Shown here one piece after another: positions 4,870-5,331 of a stretch of DNA of 5,331 nucleotides (its first letter is position 1; the number at the start of each line of letters is the position of its first letter). The stretch lies in contig CATJRT010000160.1 of assembly GCA_949742895.1 (NCBI GenBank), positions 1-5,331 on the forward strand. The letters run 5' to 3'. The translations under genes and the position numbers were made by a program. The notes below the pieces were generated by a model. It ran no database searches. It was not told the DNA's origin and saw only the letters and a list, made by a program, of their open reading frames with translations. The DNA comes from an uncultured Eubacteriales bacterium (GTDB lineage: Bacteria > Bacillota_A > Clostridia > Oscillospirales > Oscillospiraceae).

Positions 4870-5331
4870 ATGCTGCTGATTGGAAACGGAAGGCTCATCA
4901 CCCGGAGCGGAACCAACCCCTACCTGGAAAACGGCGCGGTGGTGCTGGACGGCCAGTGGTGGAACATCGACCGGCGCTTGGCCCTGGACGTCACCGGGCC
5001 TGCGCCTACGCCACGGTGTTGGACTGCATCCGGGACGGCGTGACCACCATCTTCGACCACCACGCCTCCTTCGGTGAGATCCCCGGCTCCCTGTTCGCCA
5101 TCAAGGACGTATGCGCCGAGCTGGGGATGCGGGCCTGCCTGTGCTACGAGGTATCCAAGCGGGATGGAGCGGAAAAGTGCCGCCAGTCCATCCAGGAAAA
5201 CGCCAACTTCGCCCGTTGGGCCAAAGAACAGGACGATGACATGATAAAGGCCATGTTCGGCGGACACGCCCTGTTCACCACCTCCGACAGGACCTTCGAG
5301 AAGATGGTAAAGGCCAACGATGGGCTCACCG
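4870..5331 (+). pseudogene. ssnA: ssnA-like aminohydrolase, damaged by an internal deletion and a frameshift; 3' end beyond window
   Basis: Intact SsnA proteins are amidohydrolase-superfamily enzymes of about 440 residues, encoded in purine/urate-degradation and selenium-dependent molybdenum hydroxylase loci. Here AGGAAGG precedes the ATG, and MLLIGNGRLITR...NPYLENGAVVLDG matches the family N-terminus. It is followed at once by QWWNIDRRLALDV, which belongs about 65-70 residues later. The missing part contains the HxH metal-ligand motif and the preceding beta-sandwich strands. After VT (to 4995) one C appears lost from a CCCGGG-like tract. The start frame ends at TGA 5041-5043 after 57 codons, while from 4998 another frame reads RDGVTTIFDHHASFGEIPGS, then CLCYEV and GGHALFT, open to the window end. 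Inserting one base near 4995 would restore the frame but not the metal site, so the product should be inactive. An assembly error could explain the single base; the larger gap is harder to dismiss. Sequence beyond 5331 was not seen. Confidence 0.88.

Noticed and set aside
4880..5077. Plus-strand frame 4880-5077 and minus-strand frames 4920-5329 over the ssnA region
   Set aside because: Homology to SsnA is in two other plus-strand frames (from 4870 and from about 4998), so these are shadows over a broken gene.
1..5331. A CRISPR array, insertion sequence, toxin-antitoxin pair or new defence system
   Set aside because: No regularly spaced repeats, transposase, small paired gene module or nuclease-like protein can be read on either strand.

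Overview
The window looks like a piece of a GC-rich Clostridia chromosome, most likely an Oscillospiraceae-type gut anaerobe (Flavonifractor/Oscillibacter/Lawsonibacter-like). This rests on recognising the proteins: a V/A-type rotary ATPase operon, a stand-alone CBM9-like protein, a RidA protein, a YheO/DauR-type regulator and an SsnA-type aminohydrolase. It also rests on GC-rich genes separated by short AT-rich spacers carrying standard sigma-70 promoters. No database search was possible, so the taxonomic placement is inference.

Left part (1-2276, minus strand): the start of a V/A-type ATP synthase operon. A promoter at 2236-2276 is followed by a small coiled-coil stalk subunit (G/H type, 1835-2149). 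Its stop codon overlaps the start of the large membrane subunit I (1-1835), which runs off the left edge with only its C-terminal end missing.

Middle (2300-3302, minus strand): a CBM9-like protein of unknown function (2343-2942) with its own terminator, then an unexplained spacer with a notable hairpin (3085-3125). After that comes a self-contained tRNA-Gly(GCC) unit with a near-consensus promoter, an encoded CCA end and a strong terminator.

Right part (3449-5331): ridA on the plus strand with its own promoter and terminator. It is followed by a convergent YheO/DauR-like regulator (minus strand, TTG start), divergent from an ssnA-like aminohydrolase gene. The ssnA reading frame is broken twice. 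An in-frame deletion removes about 65-70 residues, including the HxH metal-binding motif, and a one-base loss then shifts the frame. RidA, a ligand-sensing regulator and SsnA together suggest the edge of a purine/urate-type degradation locus in which SsnA has been lost recently.

The rest of the window is ordinary housekeeping content. I see no CRISPR array, insertion sequence, phage gene or clearly new multi-gene system. The most informative observation is the damaged ssnA, with a deletion junction that points to recombination between short direct repeats.
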